Shown piece after piece: positions 12,232 to 23,285 of a stretch of DNA of 64,000 nt. The position numbers and the translations under genes are program-made. Source of the stretch: Diospyros lotus (Eukaryota > Streptophyta > Magnoliopsida > Ericales > Ebenaceae); NCBI RefSeq assembly GCF_014633365.1, contig NC_068352.1:19377310-19441309 (forward strand). The letters are read 5' to 3'. Within the stretch, counting starts at the first letter, position 1. Every line of letters starts with the position of its first letter. The notes under the pieces are model-generated. The model had not been told where the DNA came from, ran no database searches, and saw only the letters and a list, made by a program, of their open reading frames with translations.

Positions 12232-12676
12232 ATAGGAATACTTAGAATTAAAATAGAAGAAGACGGTTTTTGTGATACTTATATGAAAAGAAAACATACA
12301 AGATCATCCTTTGAGCTGAAGCATATAGTGTCAACAACTAGACCCTTGCAATTGCTTCATATGAACTTGCGTGGACCAATGAGGACTCACAACATAAGTG
12401 ATAAATTGTATATCAATACAATAGTTAACTATTCTATATATACCTAGACCATTTTCTAAATCATAAAAATGACACATTTAAAGAATTTGTAAAACTATGA
12501 AAGAAGATACAAAATGAAAAAGGCTTAATTATTTGTAGCATAAGGAGTGATCATAGGAAAGAATTTGAGAATTCTTTCTTTAAAGATTTTGGTGATGAAT
12601 GTGGAATCTCACACAACTTTTCTACTCCTAGAACTCCACAACAAAATGGATTTGGTGGAAAGAAAGAATAGGTCTC

Positions 12677-14165
12677 TGTTGGAAATGTATGCCCTAAAGA
12701 CACGTTTTGTTTAATTTATGGTAATGATGTTTCTTTTATTCAGTTTATAGCACATATATTATTTGCATTTAATTGTTGGAAAGGTGTCCATGCTATTAAG
12801 TAAGTGATTCATGTGATGGGTCGTTCTTCACAATTAGGCATGAATCATGGGTACTTAATAAGCAAGAAAATATAACTCTTGATCTTTTGATAGAACTGGG
12901 CATTCTATCATGATAAGATCATTGTACAATAGATCCTAATGGAGGATGGCTTGCCTTAGCCAGTAAACAGTCTGTTTACTCTAATTGTACAAGCGCATTT
13001 GGAATGCGTAGAGTGGACCTGTGATAGAAGCTAATGACAAAGTACTAATTATCATGGAGCTAGTCTATCACTGCTACTACGTGGACGAGTACTCTAATAC
13101 TTGAGTATTAGTTGGTGGTTTAGTGAACCTAGAGCTATATTCTTAGATTCATTGTAGGTGAGGTCTATCAAAGATCAATATCCTTTTGAGTTGGGAGTAT
13201 GGTTTCTAATTAGCTAAGACAGACTAATACAAGATAGTTTCTATGATTCACCCCCTTGTGATTGTCCAAGAATAATCGAATAATCCAGGGCCCTGGGAAC
13301 GTGACTTAAGAGTGTGTGCTTCTGGGTAGCTCTCAGTGATAAGCAAGTACATTCAAGTAGTCACGGATTATTGGACTAGTGATCTAAGGATGGTAGAAGT
13401 CATTTAGAAAGGTGTTAGTACATTATTCCTTTCTAAATGATGGGTGTTACGCAGAGGGGTATTTTCGTCATTACACTAGTAGGTCAAAGACATGGCATAT
13501 GCAAAATTATTCGTGGGGTCAGTGTTACCATATGGTGATAGTTGGAACACTTAGAATGACAAAATATAGCTACTAGGTAGCAGGGATATTTTGGTCATTT
13601 TAGTAGCCGTGAATAATTTGTCTTTTGGTCCCCGGGGTAGCTCGATGTAACTCATGTATTTTTTAATACATTTGGCTTGTTGGATGAATTACATTGAGAG
13701 AGAATTATTTTATTCAGAATGGTCCATTGGGCTAGAATAAAATAATAGTTCATTAGGGTTTTTAATTAATTAATTGGGCTAACCCAATTAGAAAATTAAT
13801 TAAAAGATCTTGGCCCATTAGGGTTTGGCCCACTAGGGTTTTAACCCTAGGGTTCTCCCTATATATATCTCTTTTTAGTTGTTTTTTCATCCAAGTCGTT
13901 TTTCATTCTTCTTCACCGAAGAGAGGCCACGAGTTCGAGTCATACTCCGGAAGATCGAAAGGGTGCGTTTGAGTTCTGATGCGACGGAGCCGAAGGCTAG
14001 CAGGACAGCCGTCGTCTCCACAACGCGAAGAAGCTCCCATCGCTCCATTCCGTCCGGTACTCCGCCGCAAAAGTAAGTCTCCTAGATTCTTATCAATACG
14101 AGGAACGTTTTTTGATTTTAAAACGCTTTCGTTGCATGCTTTGTTTCCTCGTTCATGATCCTTCA
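12677..14165 (+). repeat. Solo copia LTR with perfect 5-bp target duplication
   Basis: The ends are TGTTGGAAATG (12677) and CTTCA (14165), i.e. TG..CA, flanked on both sides by GTCTC (12672-12676 and 14166-14170). Removing it plus one GTCTC restores the integrase reading (NRSLLEM-type). It contains no coding domains. A TATATATAT box at 13860-13868 is followed by a C/T-rich stretch and a GC-richer R-U5-like segment (13900-14070), as expected of an LTR promoter and transcribed part. The 65-codon frame at 13879 lies in this segment and is probably meaningless. The strand is inferred from the TATA box. Confidence 0.85.
13860..13868 (+). promoter_or_regulatory. LTR TATA box
   Basis: TATATATAT lies about 310 bases from the LTR end, preceded by a GGGTTTTAACCCTAGGG stretch and followed by CTCTTTTT. 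The placement fits the U3/R boundary of a plant copia LTR. No expression evidence. Confidence 0.5.
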
Positions 14166-16218
14166 GTCTCTAGTTGAGATGGATAGGACCATGTTATGCG
14201 AAAATAATCTACCTAAGTATTTTTTGACAGAGGAAGTAAGCATTACTACATACATCTTGAATAGGGTATCAATTAAGCTTATCCTAAATGAAACACCATT
14301 TGAACTATACAAAGAAAGAAAACCCAGCCTTTCGTTGCAAATGCTTTATACTAAACAATGATAAGGATAATATAGATAAATTAGATGCTAAAAGTGATGA
14401 ATTCATATTCTTGGGTTACTCTATTTCAAGGCTTGTAAAGTATATAACAAAAAAAACCCTAATGGTGTAAGAATTAGTCCATGTAAAATTTGATGAAATA
14501 AGCCTAGTTGAAAAATATGAAGAAAATGAATGGAAGGAAATTATACAAATTGAGGTAAAACATATTGAAACATCACAAAATCCTCAAGAAACAATGCCTA
14601 AAGAAATTGTTCATCACATAGAGAGAACATATGTGGATGAAAATAGAATAATAAGGGATCCTCAACTTGGAGTTAAAACTAGGTTTCGCATTAGAAATCA
14701 ATGTGAGTTTGTAGCCTTTATATTTGACCTAGAACCTAAAAACATAAATAAGGGTCTATAAGATACAAATTGAATAATTTCTATGCAAGAGGAATTAAAT
14801 CAATTTGAGAGAAATAAGGTATGGACTTTGGTTCATAAACCAAAACATAAGCAAGGCATAAGAACTAAATGGGTTTTTAGAAATAAAATGAATAAAAATA
14901 GAACCATAATTTTAAAAAAAAAGTTTGGCTTGTAGCTTAATGTTATGGCCAATAGAAGGGTATTGATTTTGATCAAATGTATGCTCCAATGGCTAGACTT
15001 GAAGCTATAAGGTTGTTTATAGCTTATGCTTGCAACAAAGGATTTAAATTATATCAAATGGATATAAAAAGTGCATTCCTTAATAGATATTTTAATGAGG
15101 AGGTATATATTAAACAGCCTCCAAGATTTGAAGATCCATACTATGAAGATTATATTTAAATTGATTAAAGCTCTATATGTGGCTAAAGCAAGATCCTAGA
15201 ACATGATATGAAATATTGAACAAACTTCTACTAAAAATATGACTTTAAAAGAAGCAATATTGATAGAAAATTATATATTAAGAAAAATAAAAAGGACATA
15301 CTCATAGTTCAATTTATGTAAGATGATTTATATTTGGATCAACAATGATCATCTATGTAAAGAATTTTTTGCAACAATGCAAATAGAATTTGAAATGAGT
15401 ATGGTAGGAGAAATGAACTTCTTCTTAGGACTACAAGTAAAATACATAAAAGATCTCCTAAAAAGATAGAATCTAAATGATGCCAAGATCTTAGATTCTC
15501 CTATGAATACATCTATCAAAATTGAAAAAGATGAGGATGGAAAGTCTATTAATCAAAAGCTATATAGAGGTATGATAGGATCTCATTTTTATCTTACAGC
15601 CTTTAGACCAAATATTTTGTTTAGTGTAATCTTATGTGTTAGATATCAAAGCAATCCTAAGAAATCTCACTTATTAATTGTTAAAAGGATTCTTAGGTAT
15701 CTTAAGGGAACACATATACTAGGCTTGTGGTATCTAATAAATTTTTTCTTGGAATTGCATGCCTTTGTTAATGCTGACTTTGTTAGATGCAGAGTTGATA
15801 CGAAGAGCACAAGTGGTACGTGCCAATTTCTAGGTAACATGTTAGTTTCTTAGTCTTCTAAGAAACAAAACAATGGTGGTACTTCTACTACAAAAGCTGA
15901 ATATATTTTAGTTAGCAGTTGTTGTCCTCAAATTCTATGGATTAAACAACAATTGGAAGATTATGGGACAAAGGTTAATCATATTCCAATAAAGTGTGAC
16001 AATTCCAATGCTATCAATCTATCCAAAAATCTAGTGCATCACTCAAAAACAAAAATATTGAAATAAGGCATTACTTTGTAAGAGATCATATACAAAAATG
16101 GGACATATCTCTTGTGTATGTATCATTAGAAAATCAACTTATTGATATATTTACAAAACCTCTTGAAACAAATCAATTCATAAAAATCAGAACTAAGTTA
16201 GGAATAATTAAAATCTGA

Positions 16219-16832
16219 ATGTATGAAAACAATCGAGTAGAAATAAAAGCTACTCAAATAACATTAAAATTATGTGAGTAAACAATATAATCACTTGAGT
16301 AAAAACAAAATTATGCAAGTAAAATTCGAACTAGTGTTAGGTTTAGAAAATTCATCCAGGTTTTACTCGACTATCGTTAAAATATAATTGAGTAACAAAA
16401 TTATTACTTGACTAACTATTTAAGTTAGTCAAATAATCTTTAATACCAAAAGTCAACTAATTATTCGACTAAAATTAGTTGAGTAACGAACTAAAGAAGT
16501 CAACTAATTCATAAACACTATGCAAGAAATCTATAACCATTACTGAAGTAACAAGCTAAAGTAATTGACAAACTCATAAAACCATGTGACTAATCTATTC
16601 ATTACTCGAGTAATATAACTATTACTCGACAATTTTAGAAACTTACGCGAGAAATTAGGAAGGATGATCGACTAACTAGGGTTGTTTATAAATACTTATC
16701 TTGAAATTTTAAAAAACTTACTTCGAATCTACTCAACTAGGGCTTTTGGCCAGTCTTTATCTACGTCATCCCCTATCTACAAATCAACACTGATTTTCTT
16801 TAGATATTTCTTTCAATTCTCTTGTCTAGTTC
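16219..16832 (+). other. Copia-2 spacer between pol and the extra ORF
   Basis: Non-coding. It is crowded with ACTCGA, TACTCAACT, GAGTAA and TTAGTCAA words in both orientations (about 16230-16680), the same word set seen in the antisense LTRs at 10962-12231 and 21081-22955. Confidence 0.55.
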
Positions 16833-17958
16833 ATGAACTCGAATTCTTCTTCTTCTGAATTTTTCTCAAAAAAAGAAAGAACTAGAATTTGGTACTCTAC
16901 ACATTCTCACTAATAGATTCAAAATAACTCATAAATGCAAGGAACTTGCCTCATCTTCAAAGCCCTTTTCTTCTGAATCTCCTAAGTTAAAACCTAGGAT
17001 GAAAAGAGATGAAAATCAACCTATATTCTCTCTTACTCATGCATCTAGAAATGAAAAATATAGGGATGAAAGATGCAAAAACTTGTACCCTATTATTCTA
17101 TCCCAAGGAAACATTCCAGGAAGAAACTTTAACTGGCCTGAATTGGTATCCATTAATTTTGGTGCAAACCTAAAAAAATGAATTATAGATATAAGTTGGG
17201 TAACCCCATCAAAACTGAACACAACTTGTTACCCTAAATTCATCACATAATTTTATTATAGTTTACCCGAGAGTCCTATTGAAAACAAACTAGAAGATTA
17301 CTCAATAGATGATGTTAAGTTTAGATTCAAGGACAAAACTAGTTCTATACATCATCTAGCCTTTATGCTTTACTTTCTCTATCTGAATGTGAAACTTTAC
17401 TAGATGATGTTGAATATGACATTGATGAAATTTGGACCTTCTTCATTGGAAAATCTGAACCATTTTCACATTCAAATCACCTTGGCTCACATGAATTCTG
17501 AGACCCTGAACACAAAATCCTTCATCATTTCATTACCACTTCCATTAATATTAGAAGTGGTTCCTTTTACTATATCACATCAGATGATCTCATTATCATG
17601 TGGTGTGCAGTAAAAAAAACATTCATTTCAATCTTCCTGCTTTCAATTTTGGTAGAATGTACCAATCACTTATCAATAAGTCAAAAAGAAAACTACCTTA
17701 TGGCATGATAATTTGAAAAATACTAAGAAAAATTGAAGGTACACTTCAAAATGGAAGATATGTACTTCATTTTCGTCTTAACATCTATTCCAAACAAACT
17801 CTCATAGGGAGGAAATTTAAATGTGTTGATGGAGTTTGGAAAATGCCTGATGAGGCAGAAAAGAATAATGAACCAAGACCCTCACAACCTTCCTCAAATC
17901 TACCTGGTTCCTCCACTAAGCCTGACACCTCAAGCTAACCAACGACAACCTTAAGGGG

Positions 17959-18084
17959 TGTTAGGATAACAACTTAGGATTATCCCATGTGATTCTTATC
18001 ACTTAGTTTTGAGTTTTCATATCTCTAATCTTTAGGAGATAAGTTCACCTCATCTCCACAATATCAGGAGATCTAGTTAATCCC
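17959..18084 (+). repeat. Truncated 5' LTR of copia-3
   Basis: It matches the 3' LTR from TGTTAGG to GTTAATCCC with very few differences, then ends abruptly. The last ~65 bp of the LTR, the primer-binding site and gag are missing. Confidence 0.8.
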
Positions 18085-18330
18085 CAAGCCGACCCCGGAG
18101 GAGAGGAAGACGCTGTGAAGATTTGACAACACACGAGTCAACAAAGAATTCAACGGAAACAACATTATCTTTCGTTAATTAGGATACACTCAGAAGATTC
18201 TTTGCAATGTGAGGGACACATAACATGTTGGACAATAAAAGTGACTTACCAGGAGAAGCTAAAACAGATGAACCACTATGAGAAATAACAAGTTTCATAC
18301 CATTATCGATGGACACCTGATCATTCCTTA
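18085..18330 (-). pseudogene. Inverted copia-3 fragment (GAG-pre-integrase region)
   Basis: Read on the minus strand this segment gives protease/GAG-pre-integrase-like sequence: SGSSVLASPGKSLLLSNML, then VPHIAKNLLSVS and a VEFFVDSCVVKSS stretch. That is the typical order between protease and the GAG-pre-integrase domain. The rest of the element is on the plus strand, so this piece was inverted during rearrangement. Confidence 0.7.
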
Positions 18331-20240
18331 CTCATCCCTTGTTCCTACTGTGCCACCTTAGTCATTTCCATCACCTCAGATTCCCACAACTCTGTTGCAC
18401 CATGTTGCTTCCACATTTGGGAATCCATTGTCGGGTGGTTTATCTCATCCCGTCCCCACACACATTCCGTTGAGTTCCCTTGCTGCTCCTGGGTCCTCTC
18501 AGTCTTCCACTTCCGTGCCTTCACCTACTACCCGATCTGTTGATCCTCTCCCCTTGCCATCCAAACCCAGTCCAGAGTCCTGTCTTGGCCTATCTTACCT
18601 TCGCCCTACTTCCAGTTCGGTCCATCCTATGCTCACTCGATCTTGAACCAATTGTCTCAAGCCTTGTGTCCTTCTAGCGTCACTCCCTCCTCCATAGGCC
18701 CTTCCCTGAAATATAACCCAGGCTTTAAAAAATCCAGTTTGGCATCATGCTATGGATGATGAATACAATGCTCTTCTTCATAATCACACTTGGCGCCTTG
18801 TTCCGCCTCCTCCCAACACTAACATTGTTGGCAATAAATGGCTTTTTCGGGTGAAGTATAATGCAGATGGTTCCATTTCTCATCATAAAGCAAGGTTGGT
18901 GGCTTAAGGTTTTAGTCAACAGCTAGGTATTGATGTCTTTCAGACTGTTAACCCTGTTGTCAAATAGACTACGGTGCGTCTCATTCTATCTTTGATTGTT
19001 ACTCATGGGTGGCACCTCCATCAATTAGATGTGAATAATGTATTTTTGAATGGTGACCTCAAGGAGGATGTTTTTATGCGTCAATCGCCCGAGTATGTTG
19101 ACATCACCAATCCCAGTCATGTTTGCAAACTTCAAAAGGTGCTTTATGGGCTTAAGCATGCACCCCGTGCCTGGTTTGAAAAATTGAAAGATAGTTTATT
19201 ACAACTTGGCTTCTCTACTTGCCATTCTGATAATTCTTTATTTCAACAATGTTTTGGTTCCTCTCGGACATATATTCTTGTGTACATTGATGATCTTATT
19301 ATTGCGGGTGCTGACTCTAACTTTATTGAGCAACTTTTTGGTGATCTTGATCGGTCTTTCTCCATTAAGGATATTGGATTTCCCTCTTACTTTCTTGGCT
19401 TGGAATTCACTCGCACCTCTCATAGGCTCCATTTAAGTCAACATCAGTATGTGATGGATATTTTGGAGAAGTTCTCAATGCACAAAGCTAAGCCAGTTAC
19501 CTCTCTTGCTGAATCCTCATCTCAGCTCTTGTCTTCTGGCGAATCTTTACCTAATCCTACCTTGTATCGTAGTGCTGTTGGTGCTCTTCAGTATGCAACA
19601 ATTACTTGGCCTGATATTTCTTTTGCCGTAAATCATGTTTTCCAGTTTATGCATCGGCCCACAGTCACTCATTGGAAAGCTGTTAAGTAGATATTTCGTT
19701 ATCTTTGTGGTACATCTACCCATGGCTTGCACCTTCGAAGGTCTCATCGTTCTTGTCTTACAGCATTTTCTAATGCTGATTGGGCAGGCAGTCTTGATGA
19801 TCGCCACTCTACTCATGGTTATGCTATGTTTTGTGGAGGTAACTTAATTAGTTAGTCTTCTCGCAAGCAGTTTGTGGTGGCATGCTCTAGTACAGACACA
19901 GAATATTAGGGCATTGCCTTTGCTACGGCTGAACTCATATGGTTGCAACAACTCCTCTGTGGGCTTCATATTCCACTGGTGACTTTTCCTGTGTTGTTTT
20001 GTGACAATCTTAGTGCTGGTTATATGACACAAAAACCCTATGTTCCATCAACAATCGAAGCACATTCAGGTTTATTACCATTTTGTCCTAGAAAAAGTTC
20101 ACCGTCAGGACCTATGTGTCCGGTACATTCCTTCAGAAGAACAAGTTGTGGATATTTTTACCAAGCCTCTTGGCTCTACTCAATTCCATGTTCTTCAATC
20201 CAAGCTCACAGTATCCCCTACCCCGTTGAGCTTGTGGGGG
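18331..20240 (+). pseudogene. Copia-3 reverse transcriptase and RNase H
   Basis: A Pro/Ser-rich linker (18331-18700) leads into RT: NPVWHHAMDDEYNALL (18731), WLFRVKYNADGS (18840), LHQLDVNNVFLNGDL (19015), YGLKHAPRAW (19145) and YIDDLIIAG (19285). RNase H follows with SNADWAGSLDDR (19770). The long open stretch 18974-19690 shows this is the youngest copia element here. Stops include VA*GF near 18906, a TAG in place of Lys/Gln at 18964, one after HWKAVK at 19690, and TAG at 19853 for the Trp of the SWSSRKQ motif. RNase H is frameshifted after about 20040. Confidence 0.88.
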
Positions 20241-20242
20241 GA
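20231..20242 (+). promoter_or_regulatory. Polypurine tract of copia-3
   Basis: The G-rich CTTGTGGGGGGA directly precedes the 3' LTR start at 20243, the standard position for plus-strand DNA priming. Confidence 0.7.
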
Positions 20243-20430
20243 TGTTAGGATAACAATTTAGGATTATCCCATGTGATCCTTATCACTTAGTTTTGAGTTT
20301 TCATATCTCTAATCTTTAGGAGATAAGTTCACCTCATCTCCACAATATCAGGAGATCTAGTTAATCCCTTGCTCTATAAATGTATCTACATATTAGTTAA
20401 TAGATGAGAACAGTTCATCATAATCTATTA
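20243..20430 (+). repeat. 3' LTR of copia-3
   Basis: 188 bp, starting TGTTAGGATAAC. CTATAAAT at about 20372 is a likely TATA box. It is followed by the AGGGG target duplication. The 3' terminus (..CTATTA) departs from the usual CA. Confidence 0.75.
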
Positions 20431-20875
20431 AGGGGAGAGACCATGGCCCAATTCCTTATAAGAACTATCACCCAAATGGCCTCTTAACAAAAAGACCTAC
20501 TGGCTAGGATGAAGAAGCTAGAAAAAGGCCAAGAAAGGTTGGAGGAAAGTCAAGGATCTTACTCTCAAGAATTGCAAAGATCAAGACCACAATACAAAAG
20601 CACATGTATACTATCAGCAATGATCTTGAAGAAGAAGAAAATCAAGAAACAAATCAAGCTGATCAGAAACAATCTAAGCCTAGTGAACCTGATAGAGAAA
20701 ATCAAGATTAGGTCTTAGCTTAGTGCAACTAGAATGTATTGATCCTCTAAATGTAATGATATTTTTTAGATGATTTCTTTTGGAATGATTTTGTGAACTG
20801 AGGTGTCTCTATGCTTTGATAATATTACAAAAAGGGGCACAAAATATATCATTATGAACTATTTGTTTTTATTCT

Positions 20876-20892
20876 AAAAAAGGGGGGGGGAA
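20876..20892 (+). promoter_or_regulatory. Polypurine tract of copia-2
   Basis: An AAAAAGGGGGGGGGGAAG-like run, with an earlier AAAAAGGGG at about 20831. Closely spaced multiple polypurine tracts before the 3' LTR are a reported Sirevirus trait. Here the expected LTR does not follow. Confidence 0.5.
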
Positions 20893-21080
20893 GTAGTAAT
20901 TGCTGAAATTTTAGGGGGATATGAAATTTTAGAAGGAGAAATGGAGAATATTACTGAAATTGTCATAAAGGAAAATTCATTAAGAATAACATGAAAAGGA
21001 GAAATAAAAAAGTGTCTCATAGTCAAGGAGAGAAATGTAAATACACATGTTCATAAAATACTAAGACATAGAGTTAAAAA

Positions 21081-22955
21081 TGTAAGAGTATGCACCCAAG
21101 ACGAGGTGAATTAAGAGTTTCAAAACTTTTTCGATTTGATAAAGATCTTATACAAAAAATTGTTTTGAGCATTTTTATAACTTTGAAATCAATGTTGTAA
21201 ACATGAATTGAGAGTGCTGAAAATATGAAAATCAAAAGTAGGAGAAATAAAAGATATAAGCACACAAAATTTAGAGTGGTTTAGTTCAACACAACCTACT
21301 TCACTACCTTGGCTACTCATCATGGATTTTAAAAAATCCACTACTTAGTGCATATTTAAAGAGGCAAGCACTATCTTCTATTATAGTAGCTTTTGCAAGG
21401 CTTGGCTATAAGCTTTTCCAAGCCTTTCATCGCCTTTTGCAAGGCTCAGCTATAACCTTTTCTAAGCCTTTTTACTGACATGATGCAGTAACCCATTTTC
21501 TTTTCAAATGGACTTAGCAATAACCCTTTTTCAAGCCTTTTATCAAGATAAAACACTAACCCTTACAGTAATTTGAGAAAATAATATGGAATAGAAGCTC
21601 ATAAAACAAATTGCCTCTTAAAATAATATGAAAGAGATCTAAAAGGATTTAAGAATAGAAATAGAGAGTATGAATGATACATAATAAAATCTCTCCACTT
21701 TCTCTAAGTATGAAAAACTTGAAAACAATAGAACAACAGATATTAAGGCTTTCAACTTAGTTTGTTCTTTTTCTTTCTCTTCTTTTTTATTCTCCTCAAC
21801 AAGATTTTTCCATTAGACTAGCCACTTCTATTTTGTGCATCCCTTGGGTATTTATAAGTGCTGGAATTTGAATTTGAAGACACTTGCAACCTCCAATAGC
21901 TCTTTAGCAAAAGCTTTTTGGTTAAATCAGCTCTTTTTGTGTGTGTGTGTGTGTGAAGAACATTCTTTTTACACAACATATATATGGTTAGTATGTGTAA
22001 TCTCAATTAAATCAATCATATATTCATGAGAAATGTGTCTTACATTTGTTTAGACAACATTAAAAGTAGGTACAATAGCATTAATTTCAATTCCAATAGC
22101 TATATTTTCTCAGTGTAATGGATAGATGTTTAGTCGAGTAACTTTGTATGTTAGTTGATTAAAAATCTGATACTTAGTTTACTCAACTAAGACAAATTTT
22201 TAATTGATTAAAAATATGATTACTCAATTAATGAATGCATTTGCTCAATTAATTATCATTACTTGACTTATTTTAGCAAATAGTCAATTAATCTTTTAGG
22301 AACATAAACCCTTAAGACTTTGCTTGATTAACTTAATATACTCAGTTGATTGTGCTTTTGTTTTAACATTGGTTACTTGACTAATTAATTGAATTACTTG
22401 ATTAATGTATACATTTACTTGATTAAAATAGACTTGTTATCGATTAAGTTTTTGAGAATATTCATTATCTAAGTCTAGTGATATTCTTAAGTATTTTGAT
22501 ATGATACTTGGTTAATAGTTCGATTTACTCGACTAAGTTAGATGATTAGTCAATTAAAGTTTTAGCTTAGACTTTGAACATTGAATTCTCGGTATGGTTT
22601 AATCAGCTAATTTATTCTTGTTACTTGAGTAATTTTGAGTGTTACTTGAGTAATGTTTCAAAATTCTTTGTAATTTTACATGTTACTTGAGTAATATAAA
22701 ATATTATTTGACTAACTTTTTCTTGATGTTTTTCAACCTTAATTACTCAATTATTAATTTTAAAACTTGATTTATTAACATTAAATACTTGATTATCATG
22801 TTTTAAATCCTTTAAACACTTAAATGATTTGCTTATCAAGCAACAAGTACTTAACTTTTAAGTCCTTTAAGTGTTTTCCCAACTTTATTAAATTTCAAAA
22901 CATTAAGAATCTTGAAGTACTTGATTTTTTTCCTTCTGTTGTTGTCAAAAATACA
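21081..22955 (-). repeat. Antisense copia LTR
   Basis: On the minus strand it starts near TGTATTTTTGAC (22955) and ends CTCTTACA (21081). Near the minus-strand end is CACCTCGTCTTGGGTGC, matching the ACCTCCCCTTGGGTGT of the copia-2 LTR. Phrases equivalent to AACCACTCTAAATTTTGTG and GTAGTGAAGTAGG also match the other long LTRs. The middle (22080-22860) is full of TACTTGATTAA / ACTCGACTAA words. A (GT)9 microsatellite lies at about 21937-21954. The boundaries are approximate and no target duplication was seen. It is either a solo LTR or an edge of a lost element. Confidence 0.55.
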
Positions 22956-23039
22956 ATAATTAGATTTTATGACATGGGACCAACTGTTATAGGCACTTGA
23001 GGTTGGTGTCTAGTGAAATAAGGTTGCCACGAGGAAGTT
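22956..23039. other. Short unassigned segment between LTR and minisatellite
   Basis: Contains GACATGGGACCAACTGTTATAGG. Nothing else was recognised. Confidence 0.3.
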
Positions 23040-23285
23040 TGCCTCAAGGATCTTGCCGCTAGGATGTTCACCTCAAAGATTTTTGCCACAAGGATCCTAC
23101 CACAAAGATGTTCGCCTCAAGAGATTTTGCAACAAGGAAGTTTGGCTCAAGAATCTTGCCGCATGGATATTCACCTCAAGGATCTTGCCACATGGATGTT
23201 CACCTCAAGGATCTCGCCACAAGAATGTTTGCCTCAAGTAATTTTGTCGCAAGGATGTTCGCCTCAAAGATGTTGCCCTATTGAT
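23040..23285. repeat. 29-30 bp minisatellite, about 8 units
   Basis: The word (C/G)CTCAA recurs at 23042, 23071, 23115, 23145, 23174, 23203, 23232 and 23262, i.e. every 29-30 bp with one 44-bp gap. A unit reads approximately GGATGTTCACCTCAAGGATCT followed by TGCCACAA. The open frames through it (Ser/Pro/Gln-rich, 23053-23396) are by-products. Confidence 0.8.

Larger units (their letters stand above)
12232..16218 (+). pseudogene. Copia-2 pol: integrase, reverse transcriptase and RNase H, broken
   Basis: Integrase resumes after the solo LTR with FCDTYMKRKHTRSSF and continues through an intact RSDHRKEF catalytic Asp near 12550 and QQNGFGG near 12645. The 12677 insertion then cuts it and it continues at about 14171. 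Reverse transcriptase has YAPMARLEAIR (14978) and MDIKSAFLN (15058). The YVDD catalytic box has decayed around 15320. RNase H extends from about 15560 to a final stop at 16216-16218. There are numerous stops and frameshifts. The TAG at 15851 replaces the Trp of the conserved SWSSKKQ motif. Confidence 0.85.
17959..20430 (+). mobile_element. Copia-3: short-LTR copia element with target duplication AGGGG
   Basis: Direct repeats of TGTTAGGATAACAA(C/T)TTAGG.. stand at 17959 and 20243, nearly identical over about 120 bp. AGGGG precedes the left copy (17954-17958) and follows the right copy (20431-20435). Excising the element joins the copia-2 extra ORF in frame, which supports both boundaries. The short LTR (188 bp) and compact size resemble the Ale-type copia lineage (inference). 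At 2.47 kb it is far shorter than a full element: gag and integrase are mostly missing and a piece is inverted. Confidence 0.8.
16833..20720 (+). pseudogene. Extra ORF downstream of copia-2 pol, split by copia-3
   Basis: A plausible start is the ATG at 16833, giving a Ser-rich N-terminus (MNSNSSSSEFFS). Fragments then run through GRNFNWPELVSINFG (about 17120-17155), KLGNPIKTEHNLLP (about 17195-17235) and a Pro/Ser-rich stretch ending SSTKPDTSS at about 17935. After copia-3 (17959-20430) the same frame continues as ETMAQFLIRTITQMAS and a charged coiled-coil-like segment (KKLEKGQERLEESQGS, 20510-20560). There are several stops and frameshifts. Position and size fit the envelope-like or accessory ORF of Sireviruses. 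I see no convincing signal or membrane segment and do not assign a function. Confidence 0.55.
7735..20995 (+). mobile_element. Copia-2: large Sirevirus-like Ty1/copia element carrying nested insertions
   Basis: This element is reconstructed from collinear parts on the plus strand: 5' LTR (~7735-9033), primer-binding site (9036), gag (9094-~10900), pol (12232-16218), an extra ORF after pol (16833-20720) and a polypurine tract (20876-20892). The long LTR, initiator-Met primer site, gag coiled coil, additional downstream ORF and G-rich tracts before the 3' end fit the Sirevirus lineage of copia elements. That placement is inference. Four other elements interrupt it. No same-orientation 3' LTR was found: an antisense LTR follows instead. 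Confidence 0.7.

Noticed and set aside
23040..23285. Possible CRISPR-like array because of regular 29-30 bp spacing
   Set aside because: The repeats are contiguous and degenerate with no unique spacers, and the context is a plant genome.
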